Positions 9,164-18,273 of a stretch of DNA of 64,000 nt are shown here, piece after piece. This stretch comes from Actinomadura nitritigenes. GTDB lineage: Bacteria; Actinomycetota; Actinomycetes; Streptosporangiales; Streptosporangiaceae. Below the pieces are notes generated by a model. It ran no database searches. It was given only the letters and a program-made list of their open reading frames with translations, and was not told the DNA's origin. Every line of letters starts with the position of its first letter. Position 1 is the first letter of the stretch. The DNA lies in NCBI RefSeq assembly GCF_017573545.1, contig NZ_JAGEOK010000002.1, positions 62,001 through 126,000 on the forward strand, in the 5' to 3' direction. A program made the translations under genes and the position numbers.

Positions 9164-10615
9164 TCAGCCGCCGGTCCCCGCCCCGCCGCCGGTGCCGCCG
9201 CCACCGCCGCCGGTGCCGCCGCCGTCACCGCCGCCCGAGGTGTGCGTCGGGTTGGTGGTCGGCGTGTGCGACGTCGGGGCCTCGCTGGTGGGGGCCTCGC
9301 TGGTCGGGGCCTCGCTGGTCGGGGCCTCGCTCGTCGGGATGCGCGTGGGCACCGTGTGCGTGGGCCGGGTCGGGCGGGTGTACGTCGGCTGCTCCTGCGT
9401 GGGCTGGTCCTCGGTCGGGGTGTCGGAGGCCGACGCGGAGTCCGAGACCGTCGGGGACGACCCCGTGCCCGGGGTGTCGCCGCCGCCGCGGTCCGCCATG
9501 AACAGGCCGACGACGAGCGCCAGCACCGCGATCGCCGCGATCCCCGCGAAGATCGGCCACTTGGACCTGCGCTCGGGCTCGAAGTCGTCGTAGCCGGTGT
9601 GCCGGCCGCCGCCGCGGTACGGGGGCTGCTGGACGGGCGGCAGCGTGCCGGTGTAGTTCGCCGGCGAGACCCGCTGCGTCTGCCCGCCGTGGGGCCCGCC
9701 CTGGTGCGCGCCGAAGGCCGCGGCGACGCCCGCGCCGGCGGCGAGCGTGGAGCCCTCCGCGAGCATCGTGTTCGCCTGCCCGGGGTCGTCCATCCGGGTC
9801 TGGCCGGCGCCGCCCGGCCCGCTGCCGATCAGCGCCATCATCAGCTGCTGCGCGGTGGGCCGCCGCTCCGGCTCCTTCACCAGGCACGCCGCGACCAGCC
9901 GGTGCAGGTCCGCGGGCACGCCCTCCAGGTACGGCGGCTCGTTCATCACCCGGTTGATCACCGCGACCACGGTGTCGTCGCCGAACGGCGGGCGCGCGGT
10001 CGCGGCGAACACCATCGTGGTCGCCCACGCCCACACGTCCACGGCCTCGGTGAGGGTGGCGCCCGCCACCTGCTCGGGGGCCATGTAGGACGGGGTGCCG
10101 ATCGCCTTGGTCGCGTTGGTCTGGCCGGTGTCCAGCGCCCGCGCGATGCCGAAGTCGATCACCCGCGGGCCGTCCGGCGCCATGATCACGTTGTGCGGCT
10201 TGAAGTCGCGGTGCACGATCCCGGCCTGGTGGATCGCCACCAGCGCGGTGGCGGTGCCGATCGCGAGCCGGTCCAGCGCCGCGCCGGTGATCGGCCCGGT
10301 CTCGGTGACCTGCTTGTACAGCGACGGGCCCGGCACGTACTCGCTGGCGATGTAGGGCTGGTCGCCCGCGACGTCCGCCTCCAGCACCTGCGCGGTGCAG
10401 AAGCGGGCGACCTGCTTGGCGGCCTGCGCCTCGCGGACGAACCGGTTGCGCGCGCCGGCGTCGGCGGCGAGATCGGTGCGCAGCAGCTTGATGGCGGCCC
10501 TGTTACCCGAGGCGTCGACGCCCGCGTAGACGACCCCCTGGCCGCCCTCGCCGAGACGATCGACGATCTCGTACGAGCCCAGCCGCCGGGGATCGCCCGG
10601 CTGCAGCTCCGGCAT
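9164..10615 (-). CDS. Transmembrane Ser/Thr protein kinase with Pro/Thr repeat tail
   Basis: The kinase domain is at residues ~10-280: glycine loop [12 protein letters not shown], Lys in AAIKLLR, catalytic loop [15 protein letters not shown] as VIDFGIARA, and APE as YMAPEQV. A disordered linker follows, then one TM helix ([20 protein letters not shown]) and an extracellular Ser/Thr/Pro tail with four EAPTS repeats and a Gly-rich end. No PASTA domains are present. ATG at 10615 is chosen because it has GGAG 6 nt upstream and begins just before the kinase domain ([17 protein letters not shown]). The external tail could sense or anchor to the wall; substrates are unknown. Confidence 0.93.
   Translation of the reverse strand: MPELQPGDPRRLGSYEIVDRLGEGGQGVVYAGVDASGNRAAIKLLRTDLAADAGARNRFVREAQAAKQVARFCTAQVLEADVAGDQPYIASEYVPGPSLYKQVTETGPITGAALDRLAIGTATALVAIHQAGIVHRDFKPHNVIMAPDGPRVIDFGIARALDTGQTNATKAIGTPSYMAPEQVAGATLTEAVDVWAWATTMVFAATARPPFGDDTVVAVINRVMNEPPYLEGVPADLHRLVAACLVKEPERRPTAQQLMMALIGSGPGGAGQTRMDDPGQANTMLAEGSTLAAGAGVAAAFGAHQGGPHGGQTQRVSPANYTGTLPPVQQPPYRGGGRHTGYDDFEPERRSKWPIFAGIAAIAVLALVVGLFMADRGGGDTPGTGSSPTVSDSASASDTPTEDQPTQEQPTYTRPTRPTHTVPTRIPTSEAPTSEAPTSEAPTSEAPTSHTPTTNPTHTSGGGDGGGTGGGGGGTGGGAGTGG
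9276..9335. repeat. Four tandem 15-bp repeats encoding EAPTS
   Basis: Four direct copies of a 15-bp unit (GGGGCCTCGCTGGTC, with last-base or single-base variants in the outer copies) encode consecutive EAPTS pentapeptides in the extracellular tail of the kinase. The period is a multiple of three, so gain or loss of units would change tail length without a frameshift. Confidence 0.9.
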
Positions 10616-10790
10616 GGACCACTCCTTCAACGCCCGCGAGACAAAAGCTTGGGGAGGTCTTGAGCTTACGCGAGCGGGGCCATGCCCAAGGGCCGTTCCC
10701 CGGCCGCTATGACCGCCCGGCATCATAGGGGCAGGCAACGGCGCCGCGCCGCCGTTCGGCGAGGCTCGCGGGCTGGCAGACTCGGATGCC

Positions 10791-12932
10791 ATGAGCATCA
10801 GCTATCCGCGGCAGAGCGCCCGCACCCGCCGTTTCAGCCTCGGCGTCCCGCGCGCCTTCCAGATCGCGCCGGACGGGACGCGCGTGATCTTCCTGCGCAC
10901 CAGGGCGGGCGACGATCCGGTGACCTGCCTGTGGACGCTGGACACCGGCACCGGCGAGGAGCGCCTCGTCGCCGACCCGGCCGCGCTGGACGTCCCGGGC
11001 GAGGAGAACCTGCCCGCCGAGGAGCGGGCCCGCCGCGAGCGCGCGCGGGAGCAGGCCGGCGGCATCGTCGGGTACGCCACCGACCGGGACATGCGGCAGG
11101 CCGTGTTCACGCTCGGCGGACGGCTCTACGCCGCCGGCATCGAGAGCGGGGAGGTCCGCGAGCTGCCCGCGCAGGCGCCGGTGTTCGACCCGCGCCCCGA
11201 CCCCGCGGGCCGCCGCGTCGCCTACGTGTCCGGGCGGACGCTGCGGGTGATCGAGATGGACGGCTCGGACGACCGCGCGGTCGTGCAGCCGGAGTCGGAC
11301 CAGATCTCCTACGGCCTCGCCGAGTTCGTCGCGGCCGAGGAGATGAGCCGGATGCGCGGCCACTGGTGGTCGCCGGACGGCGGGACGCTGCTCGTCGCGC
11401 GGGTGGACGAGACCCCGGTGCAGCGCTGGCACATCGCCGACCCCGCGAACCCGGACCGGACGCCCGCCGAGATCGCCTACCCGGCGGCGGGCACGCCGAA
11501 CGCGCTGGTGTCGCTGGCGCTGGTGAAGGTGGACGGCGGCCGGCTCGCCGTCGCCTGGGACCGCGGCATGTTCCCCTACGTCGTCACCGCGTCCTGGGAC
11601 CGGCACGGCCTGCTGATCGTCGTGCAGCCGCGCGACCAGCGGTCCCAGCGGGTGCTACGGGTCGACCCGTCCAACGGGGAGACGTCGCTGGTGCACAACG
11701 AGCACGACCCGGTGTGGACCGACATCGTGCCGGGCCTGCCCGCGCACACGGGGACGGGCGAGCTGGTCTGGGTCACCGAGGACCGCGAGACCGACACGCG
11801 CCGCATCACGGTCGGCGGGAAGCCGGTCACGCCGGGCGGGCTGCAGGTCCGCTCGATCCTCGGCGTCGAGGGCGGGTCGATCCTGTTCACCGCGTCGGAG
11901 GAGCCCACCGAGGTCCACCTGTACTCCTACGAAGCAGCGCATTCTCCGGGGGCGGCCCCCCGGACCCCCGGGGCTGGCGCCCGAAGTGCGGGACAAGGGG
12001 AGATCGTCCGGCTGTCGGAGGGGCAGGGCGTGTTCAGCGGGGCGCGCGCGGGCGGTGTGACGGTGGTCACCGGGTCGCGGCTGGACCGCCCGGGCACCGA
12101 GGTGGAGGTGCGCGAGCCGTCCGGCATCCACCCGGTCGCGTCGCTCGCCGAGACCCCGGTGATCACGCCGCGGGTCGAGCTGCTGCGCGCCGGGGACCGC
12201 GAGATCCGGACCGCCGTGGTGCTGCCGACCGGCTGGAAGCCCGGCGACGGGCGGCTGCCCGTCCTGATGGACCCCTACGGCGGCCCGCACGCGCAGCGGG
12301 TGCTGGCCGTGCAGCGGGCGTACTGCGAGGCGCAGTGGCTCGCCGACCAGGGCTTCGCCGTGGTGATCGCGGACGGCCGCGGCACGCCGGGCCGCGGCCC
12401 GGTCTGGGACCGCGCCGTCCGCGGCGACTTCGTCGGGCCGGTGCTGGACGACCAGATCACGGCGCTGATCGAGGCGGCGCGGCTGCATCCGGCGGCGTTC
12501 GACCTGGACCGGGTCGGCATCCGCGGCTGGTCGTTCGGCGGCTGGCTGGCGGCGCTGGCGGTGCTGCGCCGCCCGGACGTGTTCCACGCGGGCATCGCGG
12601 GCGCGCCGGTCACCGACTGGCGGCTGTACGACACCCACTACACCGAGCGGTACCTCGGCCACCCGGACGAGGAGCCGGAGGCGTACGCCGAGCACTCGCT
12701 GATCGAGATGGCCGCCGACCTGAAGCGCCCGCTGATGATCATCCACGGGCTCGCCGACGACAACGTGGTCGCCGCGCACACGCTGCGGCTGTCGTCGGCG
12801 CTGCTGGCCGCGGGCCGCCCGCACACCGTCCTGCCGCTGTCGGGCGTCACCCACATGACCCCGCAGGAGGTCGTGGCGGAGAACCTCCTCCTGATCCAGG
12901 TCGAGTACCTCAAGTCCGCCCTCGCTCGTTGA
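10791..12932 (+). CDS. S9-family serine peptidase (dipeptidyl peptidase IV-like)
   Basis: The 713-residue enzyme has an N-terminal beta-propeller (residues ~40-420) and a C-terminal alpha/beta hydrolase. The nucleophile elbow is GWSFGG with Ser at about residue 581, the Asp lies in HGLADDNV (~657), and the His in GVTHMT (~688). DPYGGPHAQRV marks the oxyanion region. A propeller Glu pair (FVAAEEMSRMRG) matches the DPP-IV double-Glu motif that binds the substrate N-terminus, so dipeptidyl cleavage is likely. No signal peptide is seen, so it is probably cytoplasmic. Residues ~383-402 are a Pro/Gly/Ala-rich stretch encoded by a palindromic GC repeat, unlike the rest of the protein. Confidence 0.9.
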   Translation: MSISYPRQSARTRRFSLGVPRAFQIAPDGTRVIFLRTRAGDDPVTCLWTLDTGTGEERLVADPAALDVPGEENLPAEERARRERAREQAGGIVGYATDRDMRQAVFTLGGRLYAAGIESGEVRELPAQAPVFDPRPDPAGRRVAYVSGRTLRVIEMDGSDDRAVVQPESDQISYGLAEFVAAEEMSRMRGHWWSPDGGTLLVARVDETPVQRWHIADPANPDRTPAEIAYPAAGTPNALVSLALVKVDGGRLAVAWDRGMFPYVVTASWDRHGLLIVVQPRDQRSQRVLRVDPSNGETSLVHNEHDPVWTDIVPGLPAHTGTGELVWVTEDRETDTRRITVGGKPVTPGGLQVRSILGVEGGSILFTASEEPTEVHLYSYEAAHSPGAAPRTPGAGARSAGQGEIVRLSEGQGVFSGARAGGVTVVTGSRLDRPGTEVEVREPSGIHPVASLAETPVITPRVELLRAGDREIRTAVVLPTGWKPGDGRLPVLMDPYGGPHAQRVLAVQRAYCEAQWLADQGFAVVIADGRGTPGRGPVWDRAVRGDFVGPVLDDQITALIEAARLHPAAFDLDRVGIRGWSFGGWLAALAVLRRPDVFHAGIAGAPVTDWRLYDTHYTERYLGHPDEEPEAYAEHSLIEMAADLKRPLMIIHGLADDNVVAAHTLRLSSALLAAGRPHTVLPLSGVTHMTPQEVVAENLLLIQVEYLKSALAR
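11940..11998. repeat. Palindromic GC repeat inside the S9 peptidase reading frame
   Basis: Within codons ~383-402 is a C/G-run segment (CCGGGGGCGGCCCCCCGG, then CCGGACCCCCGGGG) able to fold on itself. It resembles intergenic GC palindromes of high-GC actinomycetes, including one in this window at about 21731-21749. Here it is in frame and encodes a low-complexity HSPGAAPRTPGAGARSAGQ loop between propeller strands. Confidence 0.6.
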
Positions 12933-12935
12933 GGG

Positions 12936-12981
12936 GCGGCGAGCCGTCGTCATGGCACGGCCCATGACGACGGCTCGCCGC
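12936..12981. terminator. Perfect 20-bp hairpin at convergent gene ends (repeat family member B)
   Basis: Arms 12936-12955 and 12962-12981 are perfectly complementary over 20 bp (GCGGCGAGCCGTCGTCATGG) with a 6-nt loop. It begins 4 nt after the peptidase stop and ends 14 nt before the ABC transporter stop, so it can serve both convergent transcripts. No T-tract is present on either side. Confidence 0.8.
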
Positions 12982-12995
12982 GGGCGGGCGCCCGT

Positions 12996-14744
12996 TCACG
13001 GCGTCCGGGTGCGGGATTCGGGGCCGTGCCAGGAGGTCCAGAGGGCGGCGTAGGAGCCGTCCTCGGCGAGCAGCTCGTCGTGGGTGCCGAGCTCGGTGAT
13101 CCGGCCGTCCTCGACGACGGCGACGCGGTCGGCGTCGTGCGCGGTGTGCAGCCGGTGCGCGATCGCCACGACGGTCCTGCCGTCCAGGACGGCGGCGAGG
13201 GTGCTCTCCAGCCGGCGCGCGGCCCGCGGGTCGAGCAGCGACGTCGCCTCGTCGAGCACCAGCGTGTGCGGGTCGGCGAGGACGAGCCGGGCCAGCGCGA
13301 GCTGCTGCGCCTGCGCGGGCGACAGCGTCGCGCCGCCCTCGCCGACCTCGGCGTCCAGCCCGGGGCCGTCCCAGTCGACGGTCACCAGGACCTCGCGCAT
13401 CCGCGCGTCGGAGGCGTCCGGGCGGGCCATCGCCAGGTTCTCGCGGAGCGTCCCCCGGAACACGTGGTGCTCCTGCGTGACGAGCGCGACGTGGCCGCGC
13501 AGGTCGTCCAGGGGCAGCTCGACGAGGGGGACGGGCCCGTCCGAGCCGACCGTGACCGAGCCGGAGCGGGGGCCGTCGATCCCGGCGAGCAGGCGGCCCA
13601 GCGTGGACTTGCCCGCGCCGCTCGGCCCGACCATCGCGAGCCGCTCCCCCGGCCGCAGGTCGAGGTCCACGCCGTGCAGAACGTCGCGGCCCGTCCGGTA
13701 GGAGTAGCGGACGTCCCGCGCGGTGAGCCGCTCGCCGTCCGGCCGCCGGGTGCCCGCCTTCCGGTCCGGCGGGACGTTCCCGACGCCGAGCAGCCGGGCC
13801 AGGGACGCTCCGCCGAGCTGGAGCTCGTCCAGCCGGGACAGCAGCATGTCGACCGGTTCGATCAGCTGCTGGACGTACAGGGTCGCGGCCGTCACCTGCG
13901 CGAGCGAGGCCATCCCGTGCGCGTAGAACAGGCCGCCGAACAGCAGGGTCGTCGCGACCGGCAGCACGAACCCGAACTCGGCGACGGGGAACAGCACGGT
14001 CCGCAGCCGCAGGGTGTACCGCTCGGCGGCGTAGGAGCGGGCGATGTCGGCGTCGCCGCGGGCGCGCCGGCGCTCGGCGAGGCCGAACGCCTCGACGGTC
14101 CGGGCGCCGTGCACGGTCTCGGCGAGGCCGTCGGCGATCAGCGCCCACGAGGCGTGCTCGCGCAGGTAGCCGTCCCGGCAGCGCGGCAGGTACCAGCGCA
14201 TGACGCCCCACAGGATGGGGACGGAGACCAGGCACGGCAGCGCGACCAGCGGCCCGTTGACCAGCAGCGCGCCGAAGGTGAACGCGCCGACGACGATCGC
14301 GACGAGGGTCTCCGGGACCGCCTCGCGCAGCGACGTGCCGAGCGTGTCGACGTCGCGGGACGCGCGGGTGACGAGGTCGCCGGTGCCCGCCCGCTCGACG
14401 GCCGACAGCGGCAGCCCGAGCAGCCGGTCGACGAACTCCTCGCGCAGCTCGGCGAGGACGCGCTGGCCGAGGCGGGCGGAGGTGAAGTAGGCGTACCGGG
14501 TCAGCACGCCCTGGACGATCACGAAGCCGGCGATGGCGAGCGCGGTGGTGTCGATGTGGGCGGTCCCGTCGCGGACGCCCTCGACCAGCTCGCCGAGGAG
14601 CCGGGGGGCGACGAGGCCCGCGACGGCCGCGAGGCCGTGCAGCGCCAGCGTCCCGGCGAGGGCGCGCGGGTGCCGCAGCGCGACGCGCCGCGCGTACGCG
14701 CGCACCTGCGCGGGCTCCGCGACCGGCAGGATCTCGGTGCTCAC
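12996..14744 (-). CDS. ABC exporter half-transporter, catalytic NBD subunit
   Basis: The 582-residue protein has an N-terminal six-helix exporter TMD (residues ~25-320) and a C-terminal ATPase. Walker A is intact (GPSGAGKST, ~residue 371), as are Walker B with catalytic Glu (TLVLDEATS, ~493) and the switch His (VVAIAHRLHT). The ABC signature is degenerate: LSPAQ instead of LSGGQ (~473). It follows the partner gene by 81 bp on the same strand and presumably forms a heterodimer with it. Its intact Walker motifs would pair with the partner's intact signature to make the single working ATP site. The substrate is unknown. Confidence 0.92.
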   Translation of the reverse strand: MSTEILPVAEPAQVRAYARRVALRHPRALAGTLALHGLAAVAGLVAPRLLGELVEGVRDGTAHIDTTALAIAGFVIVQGVLTRYAYFTSARLGQRVLAELREEFVDRLLGLPLSAVERAGTGDLVTRASRDVDTLGTSLREAVPETLVAIVVGAFTFGALLVNGPLVALPCLVSVPILWGVMRWYLPRCRDGYLREHASWALIADGLAETVHGARTVEAFGLAERRRARGDADIARSYAAERYTLRLRTVLFPVAEFGFVLPVATTLLFGGLFYAHGMASLAQVTAATLYVQQLIEPVDMLLSRLDELQLGGASLARLLGVGNVPPDRKAGTRRPDGERLTARDVRYSYRTGRDVLHGVDLDLRPGERLAMVGPSGAGKSTLGRLLAGIDGPRSGSVTVGSDGPVPLVELPLDDLRGHVALVTQEHHVFRGTLRENLAMARPDASDARMREVLVTVDWDGPGLDAEVGEGGATLSPAQAQQLALARLVLADPHTLVLDEATSLLDPRAARRLESTLAAVLDGRTVVAIAHRLHTAHDADRVAVVEDGRITELGTHDELLAEDGSYAALWTSWHGPESRTRTP

Positions 14745-14766
14745 GGTTCTCGGGCCCTTCCGTGCT

Positions 14767-14811
14767 GCGGTCCGGTGGTCGGTGGTTCAGCGGTCCGGTG
14801 GTCGGTGGTTC
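14767..14811. repeat. Two direct 22-bp repeats between ABC genes
   Basis: Two identical 22-bp copies (GCGGTCCGGTGG plus TCGGTGGTTC), separated by 1 bp, fill most of the 81-bp gap between the two ABC genes. No hairpin or start-related function is apparent. Confidence 0.85.
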
Positions 14812-14825
14812 GGGTTCGGCGGTGC

Positions 14826-16517
14826 TCAGCGGTGCGGGGCGGCCTCGCCGCGGGTGACGGCCGCGGCGTAGCGCGGCTCGGACCGCAGCAGGTCGCGGTG
14901 GGTGCCCTCGGCGACGACCCGCCCGTCCTCGACGAACGCGACGTGCGCAGCGCGGTCCAGCATCAGCGGGCTGGTCGTGCACACGACGGTGGTGCGGCCG
15001 GCGCGCGCTTCGCCGAGCCGTCCGGCGATGCGCGCCTCGGTGTGCGCGTCGACGGCGCTGGTCGGCTCCACGAGGACCAGCACCTCGGGGTCGGCTGCGA
15101 GCGCCCGGGCCAGCCGGAGCCGCTGCCGCTGCCCGCCGGAGAACTCCCGTCCCGCCTCGGCGACGTGCCGGTCCAGGCCGGACGCGGCGGCGATGTCCTC
15201 GGCGGACGCCGCGCGCAGCGCCCCGTCGAGCACGGCGGCGGGCGTGCCGGGCGGCGCGAGGGCCTCGGCGAGGGTCCCGGCGAACAGCCGGTCCTCGTTG
15301 ACCGCGACCAGCACGCGGCGGCGCAGGCCGGCGACCTCGCGCAGCGGGACGCCGGCGAAGTCGACGTCGCCGGGCGCGTACCCGCCGAGCCGGTCGGCGA
15401 TCGCCTGCGCGTCGCGGGGCTGCGCGGCGGCGATCGCGGTGACCCGTCCGGGCCGCACCACGAGGCCGGAGGAGATGTCGACGAGCTCGGCGGGGCCGGC
15501 CGGGCGGGCGGTGCCGCCGTCCGGCCCCGGCTCCAGGTCGAGCAGCCGGACGACCCGCCGCGCCGCCACCAGCCCCTTGGTGATCTTGCCGGCCGCCTCG
15601 CCGATCGTCCGCAGCGGGACGATCAGGAAGACCGCGTAGCCGTAGCAGGCCACCAGGTCGCCGACGCCGATCTCGCCGCGCGCCACGTAGTGCGCGCCGG
15701 CCCAGGTCACGGCGGCGATCAGCAGGCCGGGCAGGAGCACCTCGGCCCCGGAGATCCGGGACTCGGCGCGGGCCGCGGCGACGCCGGCGTCGCGGACCCG
15801 GCCGGACAGGGCGCGGTACCGGCCGGAGAACAGCCGCTCCCCGCCGATGCCGCGCAGGATCCGCAGGCCCTCCACGAGGTCGGTGGCGCGGCCGTTCAGC
15901 TCGCCGACCAGCTCGCGGTTCGCCTCCTCGCGCTCGCGGAACGGGCGCAGCAGCGGAGCCGCGAGCAGCAGCACCAGCGGGACGCCGACCAGCACGACCA
16001 GGCCGAGTCGCGGCGCGGTCGCGAGCAGCACGGCCGCCACCACGACGATCGCGACCACGGCGCCGGAGCCGCGGCACACGATGTCGACGACGTCACCGAG
16101 GTGCGAGACGTCGGACAGGCCGATGCTCACGACCTCGCCGGCGCCGAGCCGCTTCGGCAACGTCGCGCCCAGCCGGGTCGCGTGCCGGGTGACGATCTGG
16201 ACGGTCCGGTACGCCGACGACAGCCAGAGGAAGACGGCGCGCCGGTGCCTGAGGACCCCGGTCGCGGCCTGCGCGCCGCCGAGGGCGAGCAGCACCGCCG
16301 TCCAGACGAGCAGCGCGCGGTCGTCGCGGCCGGCGACGCCCTCGCCGATGGCGCGGCCGATCGCGGCGGGCATCAGCGCCTGGCTGAGCATCCAGCCGAC
16401 CCCGAGCAGGCCCCCGGCCAGCACGCCGCGCCATTCGGCGCGCAGCAGCCAGAGCAGGTAGCGGGCGGGAGATCGGTGGTCGGGGCTGCCTGGATCTTTC
16501 TCCGGCAACGGTTTCAC
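14826..16517 (-). CDS. ABC exporter half-transporter, degenerate NBD subunit
   Basis: The 563-residue protein has an exporter TMD followed by an ATPase-like domain. The position of Walker A (~residue 357) reads VTAIAAAQPRDAQAIADRL, with no GxxGxGKS/T. Walker B reads VLVLVEPTSAVD, with the Mg-binding Asp replaced by Val, and the switch His is absent (VVCTTSPL). The signature FSGGQRQR (~457) is intact. It should not hydrolyse ATP alone but can supply its signature to the adjacent subunit. The start is taken as GTG at 16517; the ribosome site is weak. It is transcribed first in a two-gene unit. Confidence 0.9.
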   Translation of the reverse strand: MKPLPEKDPGSPDHRSPARYLLWLLRAEWRGVLAGGLLGVGWMLSQALMPAAIGRAIGEGVAGRDDRALLVWTAVLLALGGAQAATGVLRHRRAVFLWLSSAYRTVQIVTRHATRLGATLPKRLGAGEVVSIGLSDVSHLGDVVDIVCRGSGAVVAIVVVAAVLLATAPRLGLVVLVGVPLVLLLAAPLLRPFREREEANRELVGELNGRATDLVEGLRILRGIGGERLFSGRYRALSGRVRDAGVAAARAESRISGAEVLLPGLLIAAVTWAGAHYVARGEIGVGDLVACYGYAVFLIVPLRTIGEAAGKITKGLVAARRVVRLLDLEPGPDGGTARPAGPAELVDISSGLVVRPGRVTAIAAAQPRDAQAIADRLGGYAPGDVDFAGVPLREVAGLRRRVLVAVNEDRLFAGTLAEALAPPGTPAAVLDGALRAASAEDIAAASGLDRHVAEAGREFSGGQRQRLRLARALAADPEVLVLVEPTSAVDAHTEARIAGRLGEARAGRTTVVCTTSPLMLDRAAHVAFVEDGRVVAEGTHRDLLRSEPRYAAAVTRGEAAPHR

Positions 16518-16855
16518 CGGACGAAGATATGCGGCGGCCCCCCGGAAGTTCGAACGATTTTCTGCCCCGCGCCGGGCCCGGCGGGAACCGGGGGTCAGCG
16601 CGCCGGGCGGGGTTTCCGGGCCGTCCGGGACCCGCCTCGCGGACGATCACAGGGGTGCGCGGGAACGCGGGGACACGCTAAGGTCGGAGGGCATGGGAGC
16701 GAGGTTCCTCCGCTCCCCGAGCCGGGACCGCGGCGGCTGGGCAGATGCCGCTCCCCCGGTGCGGTCCGGTCCTCGGGTCCTGCCACCGCAGGAATAACCG
16801 GAACGGTCCGGCCGTTGCCAGTGCCGTCGCCAGCCCCGACTTTTCCGGAAGCTTA
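16518..16855. other. 338-bp divergent intergenic region with potential RNA structure
   Basis: No credible gene is seen here. The region must hold promoters for the ABC pair (minus) and the response regulator (plus). On the plus strand, after a possible -10-like CTAAGGT near 16678, it contains several short hairpins: GGAGCG/CGCTCC, GCGGC/GCCGC and CCTGC/GCAGG, between about 16690 and 16795. These could make a structured leader. I do not recognise a known riboswitch class. Confidence 0.4.
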
Positions 16856-18076
16856 GTGAGCACTATCAGTCACCAGACGCATCCCTTCACGCCAGGGGCC
16901 GAGGACAGGGTCGACCTGCTCCTCATCGACGACGACCCCGCCGACGTGCTGATGGTCGAGAAGATGCTCGGCGACAGCGGCCTGGACGCGCTGATCACCG
17001 TCGCGGCGGACCTGCCGACCGCGCGGCGCCGGCTGACCCGCCGCACGCAGTGCATCATCGTGGACCTGTCGGCGCCGGGGATCGACCGGCTGGACGGGCT
17101 GCGGCAGGTGCTGGACATGTCCGGGACGGCCGCGGTGGTGGTGCTGACCGGGCTGGACGACGCGGGCCTCGGCGTCCGCGCGGTCGCGGCCGGCGCCGAG
17201 GACTACCTGGTCAAGCAGGAGGTCGACGGCCCGCTGCTGGCCCGCGCGGTGCGCTACGCCATAGAGCGCAAGCGGTCGGAGGAGACCGAGCGGCGGCTGG
17301 TGGAGGCGCGCATCCTGGGCCGCGAGAACGCGCGGCTGGAGCGCGGCCTGCTGCCCGTCCCGCTGATCGACGACCCGGCCCTGCGGCACCACACCCGCTA
17401 CCGGCCGGGCCGGCGGCGGGCGCTGCTCGGCGGCGACTTCTACGACACGGTGCAGACCGAGGGCGGCGCCGTCCACCTGATGATCGGCGACGTGTGCGGG
17501 CACGGCCCCGACGAGGCGGCGCTCGGCGTCCAGCTGCGGATGGCGTGGCGGACGCTGGTGCTGGCCGGCCACACCGGCGAGCAGCTGCTCGGCACCCTCG
17601 ACACCGTCCTCGGGCACGAGCGGCGCAGCGAGGAGATCTTCACCACCCTCTGCATGGTCACGATCGCGCCGTCGCGGCGGACCGCGCGCATGCACCTGGC
17701 CGGGCATCCGGCGCCGCTGCTGTTCCGCGACGAGCCGGACGGCGGCTTCGAGGTCGCGGCGCTGCCGGAGTACGCGCACGGCCCGGCGCTCGGCCTGGTG
17801 CCGGGCGCGGAATGGCCGACGACGGAGATCGACCTCGGCGAGTCGTGGGGCCTGATGCTCTACACCGACGGCCTGATCGAGGGGCGGGTCGGCGCGGGCT
17901 CCACCCGGCTCGGCACCGAGGGCCTCGTCCGGCTGGCGCGCGGGGCGCGCGGCCGGGGCGCCACCGGGCGGTCGCTGATCGACGAGCTGGTGACCGAGGT
18001 GGAAGGCCTCAACGGGGACGCCCTGACCGACGACCTGGCGGTGCTGCTGCTGTCCCGGCAGGCCACCGCGTCGTGA
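16856..18076 (+). CDS. Response regulator fused to PP2C-type (SpoIIE/RsbU-like) phosphatase
   Basis: The 406-residue protein has a receiver domain at ~20-140 (LLLIDDDPADVLMVEKML acidic pocket, IIVDLSAPG with the acceptor Asp, VVVLTGLDD, DYLVKQEV with the conserved Lys). A short coiled coil follows, then a PPM/SpoIIE phosphatase domain (LGGDFYDTV, MIGDVCGHGPDEAALGV, HPAPLLFRD, LMLYTDGLIEGR, LTDDLAVLLL). The metal-binding Asp residues are all present. Such proteins dephosphorylate STAS anti-anti-sigma factors to switch on alternative sigma factors; the STAS protein at 24.0 kb is a possible but unproven partner. The start is GTG at 16856 with GGAAG 5 nt upstream. Cognate kinase and target are not adjacent. 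Confidence 0.92.
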   Translation: MSTISHQTHPFTPGAEDRVDLLLIDDDPADVLMVEKMLGDSGLDALITVAADLPTARRRLTRRTQCIIVDLSAPGIDRLDGLRQVLDMSGTAAVVVLTGLDDAGLGVRAVAAGAEDYLVKQEVDGPLLARAVRYAIERKRSEETERRLVEARILGRENARLERGLLPVPLIDDPALRHHTRYRPGRRRALLGGDFYDTVQTEGGAVHLMIGDVCGHGPDEAALGVQLRMAWRTLVLAGHTGEQLLGTLDTVLGHERRSEEIFTTLCMVTIAPSRRTARMHLAGHPAPLLFRDEPDGGFEVAALPEYAHGPALGLVPGAEWPTTEIDLGESWGLMLYTDGLIEGRVGAGSTRLGTEGLVRLARGARGRGATGRSLIDELVTEVEGLNGDALTDDLAVLLLSRQATAS

Positions 18077-18273
18077 CCCGCGCCGCGGCGGTGTCCTGAC
18101 CGCACACCGGCGGCGCCGCGGTCAATGTCGTCTGCGTCACTGCGCGGGCTGGTTCCCGAACTCTCTGTGAAGTCACTCACGATCATGGAGGGTCCGCGGC
18201 GCGCGGAGGCCCGTCCCGGCTCGGTTCATAGCCTGTGGCTATCGGATTGAGTGCGCTGATGACTTGGCGCTCT

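Noticed and set aside
13026..16856. Very long plus-strand open frame (over 1200 codons) opposite the ABC transporter genes
   Set aside because: It is antisense to two well-supported ABC subunits, is Arg/Gly/Pro-rich without domain pattern, and is explained by high GC lowering stop frequency.
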